This document shows positions 32,601 to 45,430 of a stretch of 64,000 nucleotides of DNA, piece after piece. The notes beneath the pieces were generated by a model. The model was not told the DNA's origin and made no database searches. It was given only the letters and a program-made list of their open reading frames with translations. Location of the stretch: contig OZ036000.1 of the NCBI GenBank assembly GCA_964035015.1, forward strand, positions 2,984,099 through 3,048,098, read 5' to 3'. A program made the translations under genes and the position numbers. Origin of the DNA: Corallium rubrum. Taxonomy: Eukaryota > Cnidaria > Anthozoa > Scleralcyonacea > Coralliidae. Every line of letters begins with the position of its first letter. Position 1 is the first letter of the stretch.

Positions 32601-34620
32601 GTGGATCTTTATGGACTTTTATGGATATATGGGTGTCTTGTATGGATAATGTGGACTTCAATGGATATTCATTGATATGGAGAAAGCAAAAGATGGATTT
32701 CGTTTATGAGGTTAGACCTGGTGGTCTTTAAGTAATTATATAATAAAAATTAAAACTAAAGTATTTCAAGCTAGATTAGAATTAGGCAGGACAAGCAAAG
32801 GTTTTACCAGACTATGTTGATGTGAGAAAATCCATTAGAATCTGGTAAAGTCTTACTTGAATTTATTAGCTAGATGGGTACAAATTGTATCCTGATCCCA
32901 TGAACTCCTGGTGGACAATTGGTGGATTGGACATAATCTGGTGGAATACATCAATGGTGGATGCATGGTCTTCTATGTAGTAATGCATGATTTTTTTTGT
33001 AATTGTAGAATAATATTGTAATTTAAAACAAGTTTGTTAAATGCTTCCATCACTGTTGTGGTGCTTAGCAGTTTGAAATACAAAAGTTAACCATTAACTT
33101 CATGCTTCTACCAGCTTTTGTCTGGTACTTAGCAGTCTGAAGTACACTAGTAACCAGTAACTTCATGCTTCCACCACTGTTGTTGGTGTTTATAGCAGTC
33201 TGAAGTATATTAGTATAACCTGTAAGCAGTAACTTCATGCATCTACCAGTATATAGTATACTACTGTACACTAGTACCACTGTACTTGTCTGGTACTTAG
33301 CAGTCTAAAATTAAGTAGGTAACCATATACTGTATATTATAAAGTAGTTACATGTGCATTACAATAGTAAAATAAATAATGCATGTACTTACCTGTATTA
33401 TACTTGTACTATAATGGTGAATCTAATAAAAATTTAAACAAATAAAGTAGAGTTTTTTAGGTACCAAAGACAACAACATCATCTCTATATTTGGACCAGG
33501 TGTGTGTATAATATTTTTCTCTAGGAAGCATAGTGTAGAATGTTTCTAGCAACAGAAATAATTAAATACTCCAAGTTACAGAAGGAAGTGGGATTCATTT
33601 CCTAGTGATGTCACTGGAGGTAATAATTAATTAACATTTTAAAATATGTATGTATGACCACCAGGATTACGGCTTAGATTAAGTTCACGAAGAATCCAAA
33701 ATAATTACCCCTCGGTAATTTTAGTATAAAGCAATGGTTCTGCAGATTTGTACAATGGCTGAGAGATATTGTGGAGATTCTTCATGGGTTTAGTCTATTA
33801 CTAAATGTAATATATAATTTAAATATTTAATTAGGGGTTCCTAGCTACATGTATTGCCCTTTGGAGTACAAATTGTACCCAAAACAAATAGTATCTTGTA
33901 TCCAAGACTTGTTTTACTACAAAGTAAAATATGTTTAAGGGTGACAAGTTTGTGAATTTAAGCATTGCGCATAACTAGATTCCTTAGTTTACTAATGCTT
34001 CGGTTACCCCTAAAATAATGAAATGCCGGTTACAATTTGGTTAAAATTCGGCACCTTTGGTTAAAAATCTGATTTCAGAACACACAACAATTGTAATAAT
34101 GTAAATTTACTTTTAAAAAATAATAAACAAACAAATAATGTAGTGTGTGGCATTTCTTTTAGTGTAAGAATCTGTGTATAGCTTATTACTTTTTGTAGGA
34201 AACTAACAATTAGTTGTGTTTTTTAGCAAGTTGGCACCTTTGGTTAAAAATCCAATTCAGAAAGTAATAATGTAAATTTGTTTTTAAAAATAAACAAATA
34301 CATAATGTAGTGTGTGTTCTTTCTTTTAGTGTAGGAATCTGTGTATATAAACTAATTACTTTGCAGGTTTTTGTAGGAAACTAACATTAGTTGTGGGTTT
34401 TTTTTAGTAATTCAGCACCTTTGGTTAAAAATCTGATTCAGAAAGTAATAATGTAAATTTGTTTTTAAAAATAAACAAATAAATAATGTAGTGTGTGGTC
34501 TTTCTTTTAGTGTAGGAATCTGTGTATATAAACTAATTACTTTACAGATTTTTGTAGGAAACTAACATTAGTTGTGTTCATTTTAGCTTGTGGAGGTTGA
34601 GGTAGTGTGTATGCAATGAG
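32601..34620 (+). repeat. Large tandem duplication, copy B
   Basis: This is the second copy of the 2- to 2.5-kb unit. The segment 32755-33000 is almost identical to 30290-30540, whereas hairpin units and the TTCGG units differ in number and sequence. Parts of the unit are therefore better conserved than others. Confidence 0.85.
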
Positions 34621-34739
34621 GAGGTTGACAGAGTGTGTAGAAATTGTAGTTCTTATGCTAACATGTAGTTCTTTGTTTGGCAGATTAATGATGTGCAAGA
34701 CTTTTGAAGTATTCTATTTTTTTTTCAAACTTTACAGGT

Positions 34740-36665
34740 CTTTTAGCTTGTGCAGGTTGATACAGGCAACAGATAGACTGCATGTTGTTGTTCTTATGCC
34801 AACAAGTTTTGGTTTTTCTTTTGGAGATAGATGTATAGTTTTCAAAGTATTCTAATATTGTTTCAAACTTTGCAGGGTTTTTTTAGGAAACTAACTTCAG
34901 TTGTGTTTTCTTTTTAGCTTGTGCAGGTTGACACAGGCAACAGATAAAAACTGTTGTTCTTATGCTAACAAGTTTTGTTGTTTTTGCTTTTGGAGATAGA
35001 TGTATAAATAATTTTCAAAGTATAATTCGAATATTTTTTCAAACTTTGCAGCCTGTTTTCTTTTAGGAAACTAACTTTAGTTGTGTTTTCTTTTCAGCTT
35101 GTGCAGGTTGACACAGGCAACAGATAAATTGTTGTTGTTCTCATGCTAACAAGCTTTGTTTTCTTTTTGGAGATAGATGTTTAAATAATTTTCAAAGTAT
35201 ACTGTTTTTTCAAACTTTGCAGGGTTTTTTTTAGGAAACTAACTTTAGTTGTGTTTTCTTTTTAGCTTGTGCAGGTTGACACAGGCAACAGATAGAAACT
35301 GTTGTTATTTTTAATGCTAACAAGTTTTGTTTCCTTTTGGAGACAGATGTATACACAGTTTTCAAACTAGTATTCTAATATTTTTTCAAACTTTGCAGGT
35401 TTTTTAGGAAACTAAGTTTAGTTGTGTTTTCTTTTTAGCTTGTGCAGGTTGGCACAGGCAACAGATAGAGACTGCATGTTGTTGTTCTTATGCTAACAAG
35501 TTTTGTTTTTTGCTTTTGGAGATAGATGTATAAATAATTTTCAAAGTATACTAATGTTTTTTCAAAATTTGCAGGATTTTGTAGAAAACTAACTTTAATT
35601 GTGTTTTCTTTTTAGCTTGTGCAGGTTGGCACAGGCAACAGGTAGAAACTGTTGTTTTTATGCTAACAAGTTTTGTTTTTCCTTTTGGAGATAGATGTAT
35701 AAATAATTTTCAAAGTATTCTAATACTTTTTCAAACTTTGCAGGTTTTTTTGGGAAACTAACTTTAGTTGTGTTTTCTTTTTAGCTTGTGCAGGTTGACA
35801 CAGGCAACAGATAAAAACTGTTGTAGTTCTCATGCTAACAAGTTTTGGATTTTTTTCTTTTGGAGATAGATGTATAAATAATATTCAAAGTACTCTAATG
35901 TTTTTTCAAACTTTGCAGGTTTTTTTAGGAAACTAACTTTAGTTGTGTTTTCTTTTCAGCTTGTGCAGGTTGACACAGGCAACAGATAGACACTGTTGTC
36001 GTTTTTATGCTAACAGAGTTTTGTTTTGTTTTTGGAGATTAGATGTATACATAGTTTTCAAAGTATTCTAATATTTTTTCAAACTTTGCAGGTTTTTTTA
36101 GGAAACTAACTTTAGTTGTGTTTTCTTTTTAGCTTGTGCAGGTTGACACAGGCAACAGATAAACTGTCGTTGTTCTTATGCTAACAAGTTTTGTTTTTTT
36201 CTTTTGAGATAGATGTATAAATAATTTTCAAATGTTTTTTCAAACTTTGCAGGTTTTTTTTTAGGAAACTAACTTTAGTTGTGTTTTCTTTTTAGCTTGT
36301 ACAGGTTGACACAGGCAACAGATAAAAACTGTTGTTTTTATGCTAACAAGTTTTGTTTTTCCTTTTGGAGATATAGATGTATAAATAATTTTCAAAGTAT
36401 TCTAATATTTTTTCAAACTTTGCAGGTTTTTTTTAGGAAACTAACTTTAGTTGTGTTTTCTTTTTAGCTTGTGCAGGTTGGCACAGGCAACAGATAAAAA
36501 CTGTTGTTGTTTTTATGCTAACAAGTTTTGTTTTTTCTTTTGGAGATAGATGTATAAATACTTTTCAAAGTATACTAATGTTTTTTCAAACTTTGCAGGT
36601 TTTTGTAGAAAACTAACATTAGTTGTTTTTTTAGCTTGTGCAGGTTGACACACAGTTCATGCAAG
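34740..36665 (+). repeat. Satellite-like array of about 12 units, period near 172 bp
   Basis: CTTGTGCAGGTTGACACAGG recurs near 34747, 34917, 35098, 35264, 35438, 35615, 35785, 35958, 36131, 36295, 36467 and 36635. Each unit has two acceptor-like tracts, TTTTCAAACTTTGCAG and GTGTTTTCTTTTTAG, a CAACAG...CTGTTG hairpin and GGAGATAGATGTATAAATA. No reading frame is conserved. Confidence 0.9.
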
Positions 36666-36699
36666 TTAGATTCCTAGATACGCACAATATTTCATAATA

Positions 36700-36930
36700 G
36701 CATCTGAGGGTTTTTCTCCGGGTACTCCGGTTTCCCTCATCAAAAAGCTATCTCACAATCATACATTACACTAAATTCATGTCAAATTTTCCATATGGCA
36801 AAGCTGTATGTTTATTTCGACAAACAAACATTCTATTTCATCGTATTTCATGAATTTCATCTAAAGTTGTCCATGTGCTAGTTTTTAAACCCTTTTGAGG
36901 GCAGGCCAATAAAGAATTATATCATATTAC
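36700..36930 (+). repeat. LINE/SINE-tail-like fragment
   Basis: TTTTTCTCCGGGTACTCCGG and TTTCCCTCATC match a motif I know from the 3' tails of many CR1/L2-type LINEs and SINEs of marine animals. The region ends near GGCCAATAAAGAATT. It has no coding part. Confidence 0.5.
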
Positions 36931-37129
36931 AATATGCACAGGGCAATATTTTAGGTTCTATTGTCTGATTATTTTCGGCCTTTTCTGAGTCCTTTTGAGG
37001 GCATATCAACCAAAAAAAAAAAAGTGTGTCCATGCCTGGAACTAAATGGTTATTGGGTTGAACTCCCAGTACACACTGTTAAGATCTGCACAAATATCTT
37101 TGTAGTACAATTGTCAACCACTGGCAATT

Positions 37130-37685
37130 ATGTATCAGTCCATTCCAGCTGTGCCCCCCCCCCCCCCAGGCCACCCCCGAGCATTCACCATTTTTCCTAA
37201 TCCTGGGGGTAGGGCTATCACCAAGAGCACATAACCCAGGGGTCAGGATTTGGAACATTCGCACTTGCTATGCACTGTGGGAAAGTATGTCTAATTCGCA
37301 CCACAGGCAGCCCAAGCTCAAGTTGTGGTGGGCACTGTGCGGGCATTTTAATGGAAATATATTTGAAATATATGGTTTCAAACTTCCAAGTAAATTGGAC
37401 ATTAAATGAGCTAAAATATGATAAATTTTTCAGTAAAATAGCATTACCTTGAGTTCATGATGTGTTGTCTTCTATTTGTGTGCTTCTTGACTTGATTTGA
37501 AGCGATTTATCTCTGTTTTCATTTGGGGTTTAGACCTGAATTTGTTGCCCAGGGGTGGAGCCTTGGCACACTATGTCTTTCCCTGGGGTGGGGACATGGT
37601 CAATTTTTTCTCCAAAATGTCTAATGCCCGGGTGTTGGCCCGGGGGGGGGGGGGGGATGGGCACAATTGGAATTGACTGATACAT
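37130..37685. mobile_element. MITE family A, copy 2
   Basis: Inverted ends TGTATCAGTC(C/A)ATTCC enclose an interior matching 20564-21096, with a longer C-run at the left and a G-run at the right. It lies just before the duplicated COMMD10 fragment. Confidence 0.85.
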
Positions 37686-37803
37686 TACATGTATTAAATA
37701 TAGGTGTTTTGCGATATTTTAAAACATCAATCTATCAAATTTCAGGTCAGGTTAGGTTAACTGTTCCTACCTACTGGTAATCATGTAATCCAGTACTACA
37801 TGT

Positions 37804-38080
37804 ACCTGCTCACAGTCGTATTGTTCGCCAATAATTCTTGAAAGAAGCACATGGAAATCTGGAGGAGTCCAAGCCATTATAAATCGACCACAGTTTACAC
37901 CTTGTAAAGTATAAATCAGCCAATATTAATGCTCGTCTACTTTTGTACATTTCAGTTAAATAAAATAAAGCATGTTGAAGCATTTGCTTGAATTTTAATA
38001 AATTTAAATGCACTGTACTGTACCTGTTGGTCAAGTTGAACCTTAGTTTCACATGGAAGCTGCCATCTTGAAATTTGCAG
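37804..38080 (-). pseudogene. Duplicated fragment of COMMD10 exons 1-2
   Basis: 37825-37905 matches COMMD10 exon 2 (A-R-F-P residues and the GCCAATAATTCTTGAAAG run), and 38023-38072 matches exon 1 with its ATGGC start context. The intron between them is also recognisable (CCAATATTAATGCTCGTCTAC, AATTTAAATGCACTGTACTG) but about half as long as the original. Because the intron is kept, this is a DNA-level duplication, not a retrocopy. Exon 2 is broken by a small internal deletion and insertion (ACATGG for the L-L-L-S codons, TAAATCG near the start), and exon 1 has an extra CTTAGTTTC. No downstream exon follows. Confidence 0.85.
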
Positions 38081-38165
38081 GTGACTACACCCACACAGCC
38101 CGATTGCCTGATTGGCTTGAAGACTGGATCATTTTCACCTTTAGGATAATTTACACTCTAATAAA

Positions 38166-38335
38166 GAGCGGGAAGGGGGGGAAGAGAGGAGGGAAGGGGG
38201 AAGGAGGGGAGGGAAGGGGGAAGGAGGGGAGGGAAGGGGGAAGCAGGGGAGGGAAGGGGGAAGGAGGGGAGGGAAGGGGGAGGGAGGCAGCTGAAGCAAT
38301 TGGCAGAAGCTGGTGTGATTGGGGGGGGGGGGAGC
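38166..38335. repeat. G-rich minisatellite, 20-bp units
   Basis: About five units of GGAAGGGGGAAGGAGGGGAG are followed by a 10- to 12-base G run. It is strongly purine-rich on the + strand and could adopt G-quadruplex or triplex structure. Confidence 0.9.
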
Positions 38336-38618
38336 TGGAGTGATGGGAGGGGAGGGAGCTAAAGTGTTTGGGAACAAGCCCACCCCAACAGCTGGGCTCC
38401 AATAACTCACAAAGAATTAAACAACTAGAAATAATCATAAGCTTTATGGGGCTGTGTTTATTACAATTCTCAATGCAACACTCACAATAAAAAGTTGCAG
38501 ATAAACTATGGAATGAATCATAACATGTATCCATTTTTAATAAACCAGTCAGCATTGTCAAACAAAAATCTAATAAATAGAAATACGAAAATTTAGTTAA
38601 TAATTGTTTAAAATTGTA

Positions 38619-38793
38619 GAGTAGAGTAGAGTAGAGTAGAGTAGAGTAGAGTAGAGTGGAGTGGAGTGGAGTGGAGTGGAGTGGAGTGGAGTGGAGTGGA
38701 GTGGAGTGGAGTGGGGTGGGGTGGGGTGGGGTGGGGTGGGGTGTGGTGTGGTGTAGTAGAGTAGAGTAGAGTAGAGTAGAGTAGAGTAGAGTA
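38619..38793. repeat. (GTAGA)n / (GTGGA)n array, left of foldback element
   Basis: Pure pentamers with a GTGGA and GTGGG core are continued in the same orientation at 40229-40363 beyond the foldback element. The element therefore inserted into a single array. Confidence 0.9.
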
Positions 38794-40228
38794 TAGCCTG
38801 CGTGCAGAAGCTTGTATTTCCAGAGCTTGTGTAATTGAATCCCTATACTACCATTTGCGTTCAAGTGTTTAGTGTTTAGCGAATTAACTAGTTGTTTCCA
38901 GGTTTTGAAACAAACGTTGTCCAATGACAACTCATCGGTTTGACAGATCAAACAATGACGAATAGGGGGTGTAACTTTTCGTTGTTATTGCTTCCGTTTC
39001 AAGTTTCAACGGTTTGTTGATATTTTCTCACGGGCCACGGCAAACATAGAATACAAAATAAATGCGTTCGGCAGCCGTCATATCGAAGTGAACTACCCAC
39101 TGATGTGGAACTACCCTTATCAGGTGACCTACGTTTGTTGATCATTCCAATTCTCACAATTAAGCCAAAGAAAAGTATATTCCAGCAAACGCTGCGGTCT
39201 GACATGAACGATGACAAGTCTTGACAACGAAACGTTACACCCCCTATTCGTCATTGTTTGATCTGTCAAACCGATGAGTTGTCATTGGACAACGTTTGTT
39301 TCAAAACCTGAAAACAACTAGTTAATTCGCTAAACACTAAACACTTGAACGCAAATGGTAGTAAGCGTCTGCGCATTGGAGGCCAAAAGCTTGTTCTGGT
39401 CACGTGGATTTTCCACAGAAAGTTGGAACCGCATGTGATTGGTTCTTTGTTAATTATGCAATTTATCACGAATTCGCTAAAATTACCTCGAGCACTTATA
39501 AAAGCATGGTGTTTGTCGAAGCTTCGAAGTTAGAGAGGTGAATGTTTTCAATGTGCCCTTGCAACTCGTTTGTCATTTTTTTCAAATTGATAGCCTTTTC
39601 GAAGATCAAGTTGAGGCAATTAAAGCATTCTTTAAAGGAACGAATAGAAGCTGACATCAAAACACTCCTGAGCAGCGGGGTTCTTTCCTTTAAGTCTTGG
39701 TCGAGTTTTGTCAACGAAAAGTTCACAATGTCTTGCTCGCTCGTTTTGCGCAAAATGCTGGGACTCCTCTTAGAGCACATATTCGAACACTCTCGGTTGA
39801 TCTCCTTCAGATACAAAAGGACAGTTTGTTCTCTGACCTTTTCACAGCGCCAAGCTGTGCGCGCAATTTGTATGTATGTCCCTCTACACAGCATTTTGCC
39901 AATAGACTCAATAGAGAAAGATCCTTGAGCAAAGTCCGAGTGGCTGATTTGCTGATTTCGTTTGGGCAGTTGAAATGTTATCCTCTTCGTTCATGTGTGG
40001 CCCTCGTTGGTGTGGAAGTTGATCGCGGTTGAAAAGGAGATACTAGTGAGACGCCATGAATAATAATAGCTATAATTATTTCTTACTGCGCGAATTAATC
40101 ATTTTAATGCCATTAAAAATCCATGTGTCCACTCGTGACCAGAACAAGCTTTTGGCCTCCAATGCGCAGACGCTTATAGGGATTCAATTACACCAGCTCC
40201 GGAAATACAAGTGTCTGCACGCAGGCTA
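38794..40228. mobile_element. Foldback transposon inserted in the GTAGA array
   Basis: It starts TAGCCTGCGTGCAG and ends CTGCACGCAGGCTA. The left arm (38794 to about 38975) and right arm (from about 39226, excluding the nested element) are inverted copies over about 185 bp around a 250-bp core. TA lies at both edges, and the same pentamer array lies on both sides. The right arm was later hit by the element at 39364. Confidence 0.85.
39364..40174. mobile_element. Nested 811-bp TIR element with TA target site
   Basis: The TIRs are about 41 bp, identical, beginning AGCGTCTGCGCATTGGAGGC. TA flanks the element at 39362 and 40175. The opposite arm of the surrounding foldback (about 38848) keeps the unfilled sequence with one TA, which proves the insertion. 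A minus-strand open frame of about 130 codons (39496-39894) lies inside. It has a Cys- and Arg-rich start and L-K-E-R-T-P-L-L-R-S-V-L-M-S and matches no transposase I know. Confidence 0.85.
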
Positions 40229-40363
40229 AGTAGAGTAGAGTAGAGTAGAGTAGAGTAGAGTAGAGTAGAGTAGAGTAGAGTAGAGTAGAGTAGAGTAGAG
40301 TAGAGTAGAGTAGAGTAGAGTAGAGTAGAGTAGAGTAGAGTAGAGTAGAGTAGAGTAGAGTAG
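40229..40363. repeat. (GTAGA)n array, right of foldback element
   Basis: About 27 pure pentamers. Short Ser-Thr-Leu-Leu-Tyr frames on the minus strand are artefacts. Confidence 0.95.
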
Positions 40364-40410
40364 ACCACAACATACCATATTTTAATGATTTAAAGAGAAA
40401 GACTCAATTT

Positions 40411-41777
<1,367 letters not shown>

Positions 41778-42835
41778 TACAGGAAAAAAATAAGTTAAAC
41801 AAATTGACCAACTTCGAAAATACAAAACTCAAATTCAATATGGAGTGAAATCAGGATCCTGGGGACGCACAGGACGTTTTAGGGATACAAAAGGATACGT
41901 ATAGGAGACCCATTCGCAGGCTAAAAATACGGCGATATATTGTTTGTTTGTTGTTGTATTTTTTCTTCTTATATTACATCGATTCCTGCCTTTACTCCTT
42001 CTGGTCTTTCCTATGAATTTCAAGGCTCTTCTACTCTCTCTACTTTAAAAAGAAACAAAAAAAACCCTCGAAAAACAGTTTTCCAATGCCCGTTCTGCCT
42101 GAATGAAAATGAGATATATGACGTCATAACTTTCATAATTCAATTATTACAAATTTCATTTCCGGACGACTGGAAAGTTTCTTTGAATTGATCTTGTGCT
42201 CGTTTATATTCGTAGTAATGACTTGTAATAATACGGTATTGGATGGTGGAAAAGAATCAGAAGATATACAGGTAGTTGTATTAACAATTGAACTTTTATA
42301 TTTAATAGATATAGAAATTATTTGTAAATGATATATTAAAATCAGATGATCGCGATTCGCTGGTTCCCGCATCGATATCTCTGTTTCCGTTGTCCATCTG
42401 TCTGACAACCTTGTCATTTTGTTTGCTAGAAATGTTCTTTCCTTCTTTATTAAATAATTGTAGGAAGTTTCAAAATGTTGCTAAGATATCCCTGATTTTA
42501 TCTTGACGATTGTATTGTGTTTTCCTATAAAGTTTTTGTACTATTAACGTAGCTTTTTTTCTTCACTCTTGTTTGACAAAGCTGAGTTTTGATCTACTAT
42601 TAAATTAAGATGACATTGTTGTTTCCTCAGCCTTGATTACCATGGTAATTTTTTTAATTAAAGTGGCATGGCTGGATTCCCCCCCCCCCCACCACCACCA
42701 CCACCACCACTGCCCCCCCCCCCCCCGGTCCTCCTTGCCCCACCTTCATAGACTGCATAGCACTTGACCACGTATTTTTTGAAACAGTGAAATTAAAGTA
42801 GTGTGCTGTGTAGGCAGTGTTGAAAGACAAATAGA
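41778..42835. other. Intergenic region upstream of COX5A
   Basis: About 1 kb holds the COX5A promoter without an obvious TATA box. A C-rich and CCA-repeat tract lies at 42680-42727. The first exon of the + strand gene at 46.9 kb may lie here, but I could not identify it. Confidence 0.4.
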
Positions 42836-43058
42836 GGATATTACACGGTGGTGCGAAGATATGGATTTTATCTTCGAGTGTTGAAAACAATATTTTACGA
42901 ATGAGTATAGTGAATGAGTAAAATATCGTTTTTACCATGAGAAGATGAAATTCATATCTTCAAGCCAGCATGTAATTTTCTTTTTATTATATAGATTCAA
43001 TGCAAAAAGAGGTAAAATTCTTAATGACGTCATCGATATCTTCACTAGTGAGGATATA
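42836..43058. mobile_element. Foldback MITE, left half of interrupted copy
   Basis: It matches 10973-11195 closely and stops at CACTAGTGAGGATATA. Its right half continues at 46631 (GAGGATGGAAAATACGACAC to about 46690), on the far side of a 3.57-kb insertion. Confidence 0.85.
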
Positions 43059-43170
43059 ACCTGAATGTCAGGCCTTTATTTGTTCCTGCCTTCTGCTAAA
43101 CCCGGCAGCGTGGGCAGAGGTGCGGGCGAGCGAGAAGGCGAGAAAAATAAAGGCCTGAGGAAACTCTTAA

Positions 43171-45430
43171 AGTGGCAGTACGATCGAATTTTCACTTTGC
43201 GTTTTTTTTAGCCAAAATAGTTCTTATGGTCTTAATATGACTTACCATGTATTTAAAAACGATTTTAGAAAATGTTTTCTATCAGAATTCAGGCATCTTT
43301 TACGAGCACTTGGCTTCATTTCGAAATTTTTTGGAGCCTGCAATTTATTGATAGCGGTAGCTCATTGTGACGTCATCTACTCAACACTCTGCAAGAAGAT
43401 TCATATATCCTACTATATACGTACATAGTTTAAACGCGTCTTCCCGACTTATTCTACATTTTTACATGTAATAAAGTTTCTTTCAAAGTAATACAAGATT
43501 ATGCCACCATCTCCTTGTGTTGCTCAAGGGTGTTAGTAACTGCGCTGATCGTAATGCTGGCATTTCACTTCACCAGAACCCCAAAACTAAAAAGCATCTT
43601 GTTTGGGTTTATTTTCGGTTAAAACATATCGCGTTTTAATAATTTTAACAAACGGGGCGCTTTGTTATTTGCTCTGCGCATTTTGCTGATCACTGTTTTG
43701 AAAGGCATCACGTAAGGGGCCAAAGGTGCGAGCCTTCGTTGCCTAAAAGATGACCTGAACCCGTCAATATGGAAACCAAAAGACCGTCGTCGAAGAGAAG
43801 CCAACGAAGAGTATTAACTACACAAATTTGTTATGACTCGTGTTTCATTATCGGTATCGGATCAAATTTGATCACACACGTAGCTAACAATAAAAATATT
43901 GCGTGGACCTTGAAAATTTTATAGGCCATAATAGCTTAAAGGTTAGCAGCGCTGAACGTGCACGGTGCACCTGAAATACCATGCACCAGATATGAAGCCT
44001 ATCTTTCAAGAGGTAAGTTGATTATGTAACTTCAATTTTTCCTGAACACCATAACATGTAATAAACAGTTACATACACATAAATGTACTTCTACGCGCCG
44101 CCGCTGTAAAATGGCAGTATAAACTGTATAATATAATGCATGTAGTTTGTTTTGACAACTACTCAACCAGTGGTCCAGTATATTTTAATTTTAGGGTAGT
44201 CTACTGGAAATCGAAAGAGAAAACAAACTGCCTGAAGAAGGTCCAGTTATTCAAAACAAATAATAGTTTAAGTAGAAAGACGGCAGTACTATTCAGAGCC
44301 GAGCAGTTAGTATATAGACAGTATAAACAGATAAAAATGTTACATATTATATTATATTATAATAAAATACAACTATTGGTTAATAGCAAAATACTATGAT
44401 ATGGTTCAGCTTCAGCTATATGTAAATGCATATATACAGTATGGTGACAATGACTTATTTAGATTTTATCGATTATATTCTAGATGTTACATGTAAATAC
44501 GACAACAGAATTAGAGAGTAAGGAAAGTTTGGATGACTGACGCATGGATGTAGACTTGCTCCAAGTCCGCCTCTTTAATAGCGCTAGAATGGTTGTTGAT
44601 AGAAATGTAACCAAGGTCTGCGTCGGATGTCGAAATATATCCATGGCTCATAACAATAAAATGCGTAGTAAACAAACGTCGTTAAATCCTGGGTGTTCGG
44701 TAATACAGCGGGTTCGATTCTCCTTATCGCCAAGCACTGTTAGTTTTTCCGGCACGGCTCCAATCTCACAACCGCAACGACACCTTCGAGAGAGCAACAC
44801 GAACACTTTATTAATACACCTAGAAAAACATTCGCTTGTTTTGGAAACTACACAACCGATGATTCTCTCAATAATAAGATTTTAATAACTACGTACCATG
44901 ATTGCACTGGGACTTCACGCTTTAATAAAACGTCTTGAAAATTCCTGCTGTTCTTGTCCTCTTGTATTCTCCTTCGTGCGCGCTTTCTCTGGTGCGCTTC
45001 TTCCTCATATAGTCATTACAAGCGGATCTAGATCGTTGTCAAACACTTCACTGTTGACCCCATCCATACCGGCAATGTCCGCATAAAGTTCGCTTTCGCT
45101 GTCAAAGTTTCTAGAACTCGACTCGGAAGGTGAAGACGCTTTTAACAAAACGGGTAAACAAATCCACAAGACGTTCTCTATAGTTTGGCTGGTTTATCGC
45201 TCGTTTGTGTTGAGTAGATGACGTCACAAAGTAGTACCGCTGACTGATTTCGCGGACTCCAAAAACGCAATGGCGGAGTGATTTTATGCCAAATTATACG
45301 ATATTCAATCGATGTTTATGCACTCAAATCAACCTTAAAGTTGCTTTTACTCTTATATTTGTATAACTTCTAAGCATAAGAAGTGATTAAGCCGCAAAAA
45401 TCGTTAATGATTTTCGGTCGTACTGCCACT
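43171..45430. mobile_element. TTAA-flanked nested element
   Basis: The ends AGTGGCAGTACGATCGAA and its complement with one change are flanked by TTAA at 43167-43170 and 45431-45434. TTAA targets are used by piggyBac and Kolobok elements; I cannot tell which. The interior has degraded exon-like minus-strand frames, for example S-E-S-S-S-R-N-F-D-S-E-S-E-L-Y-A-D near 45100, without a recognised domain. Confidence 0.7.

Larger units (their letters stand above)
28071..36920 (+). ncRNA. Candidate spliced, repeat-structured long non-coding RNA locus
   Basis: No frame over about 135 codons and no known domain occur across almost 9 kb. Yet the region starts with a CCAAT/ETS cluster and has a strong donor (GCA|GTAAGT at 28234) and a strong acceptor (TTTCTACCACAG at 28302). 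A second good acceptor (TTTCTTTCAATTTCAG) lies at about 29633, and it ends near an AATAAA at about 36909. In between lie four kinds of diverged tandem repeat (28.37-29.11, 29.69-30.06, 30.56-33.30 and 34.74-36.66 kb), several able to form hairpins. The organisation recalls tandem-repeat lncRNAs. Alternatives are a decayed gene or a mosaic of satellites. The + strand is inferred from splice motifs only. Confidence 0.4.

Noticed and set aside
44544..45086. Frames of 60-113 codons in the TTAA element
   Set aside because: They could be transposase relics, but no motif could be matched, so no gene is called.
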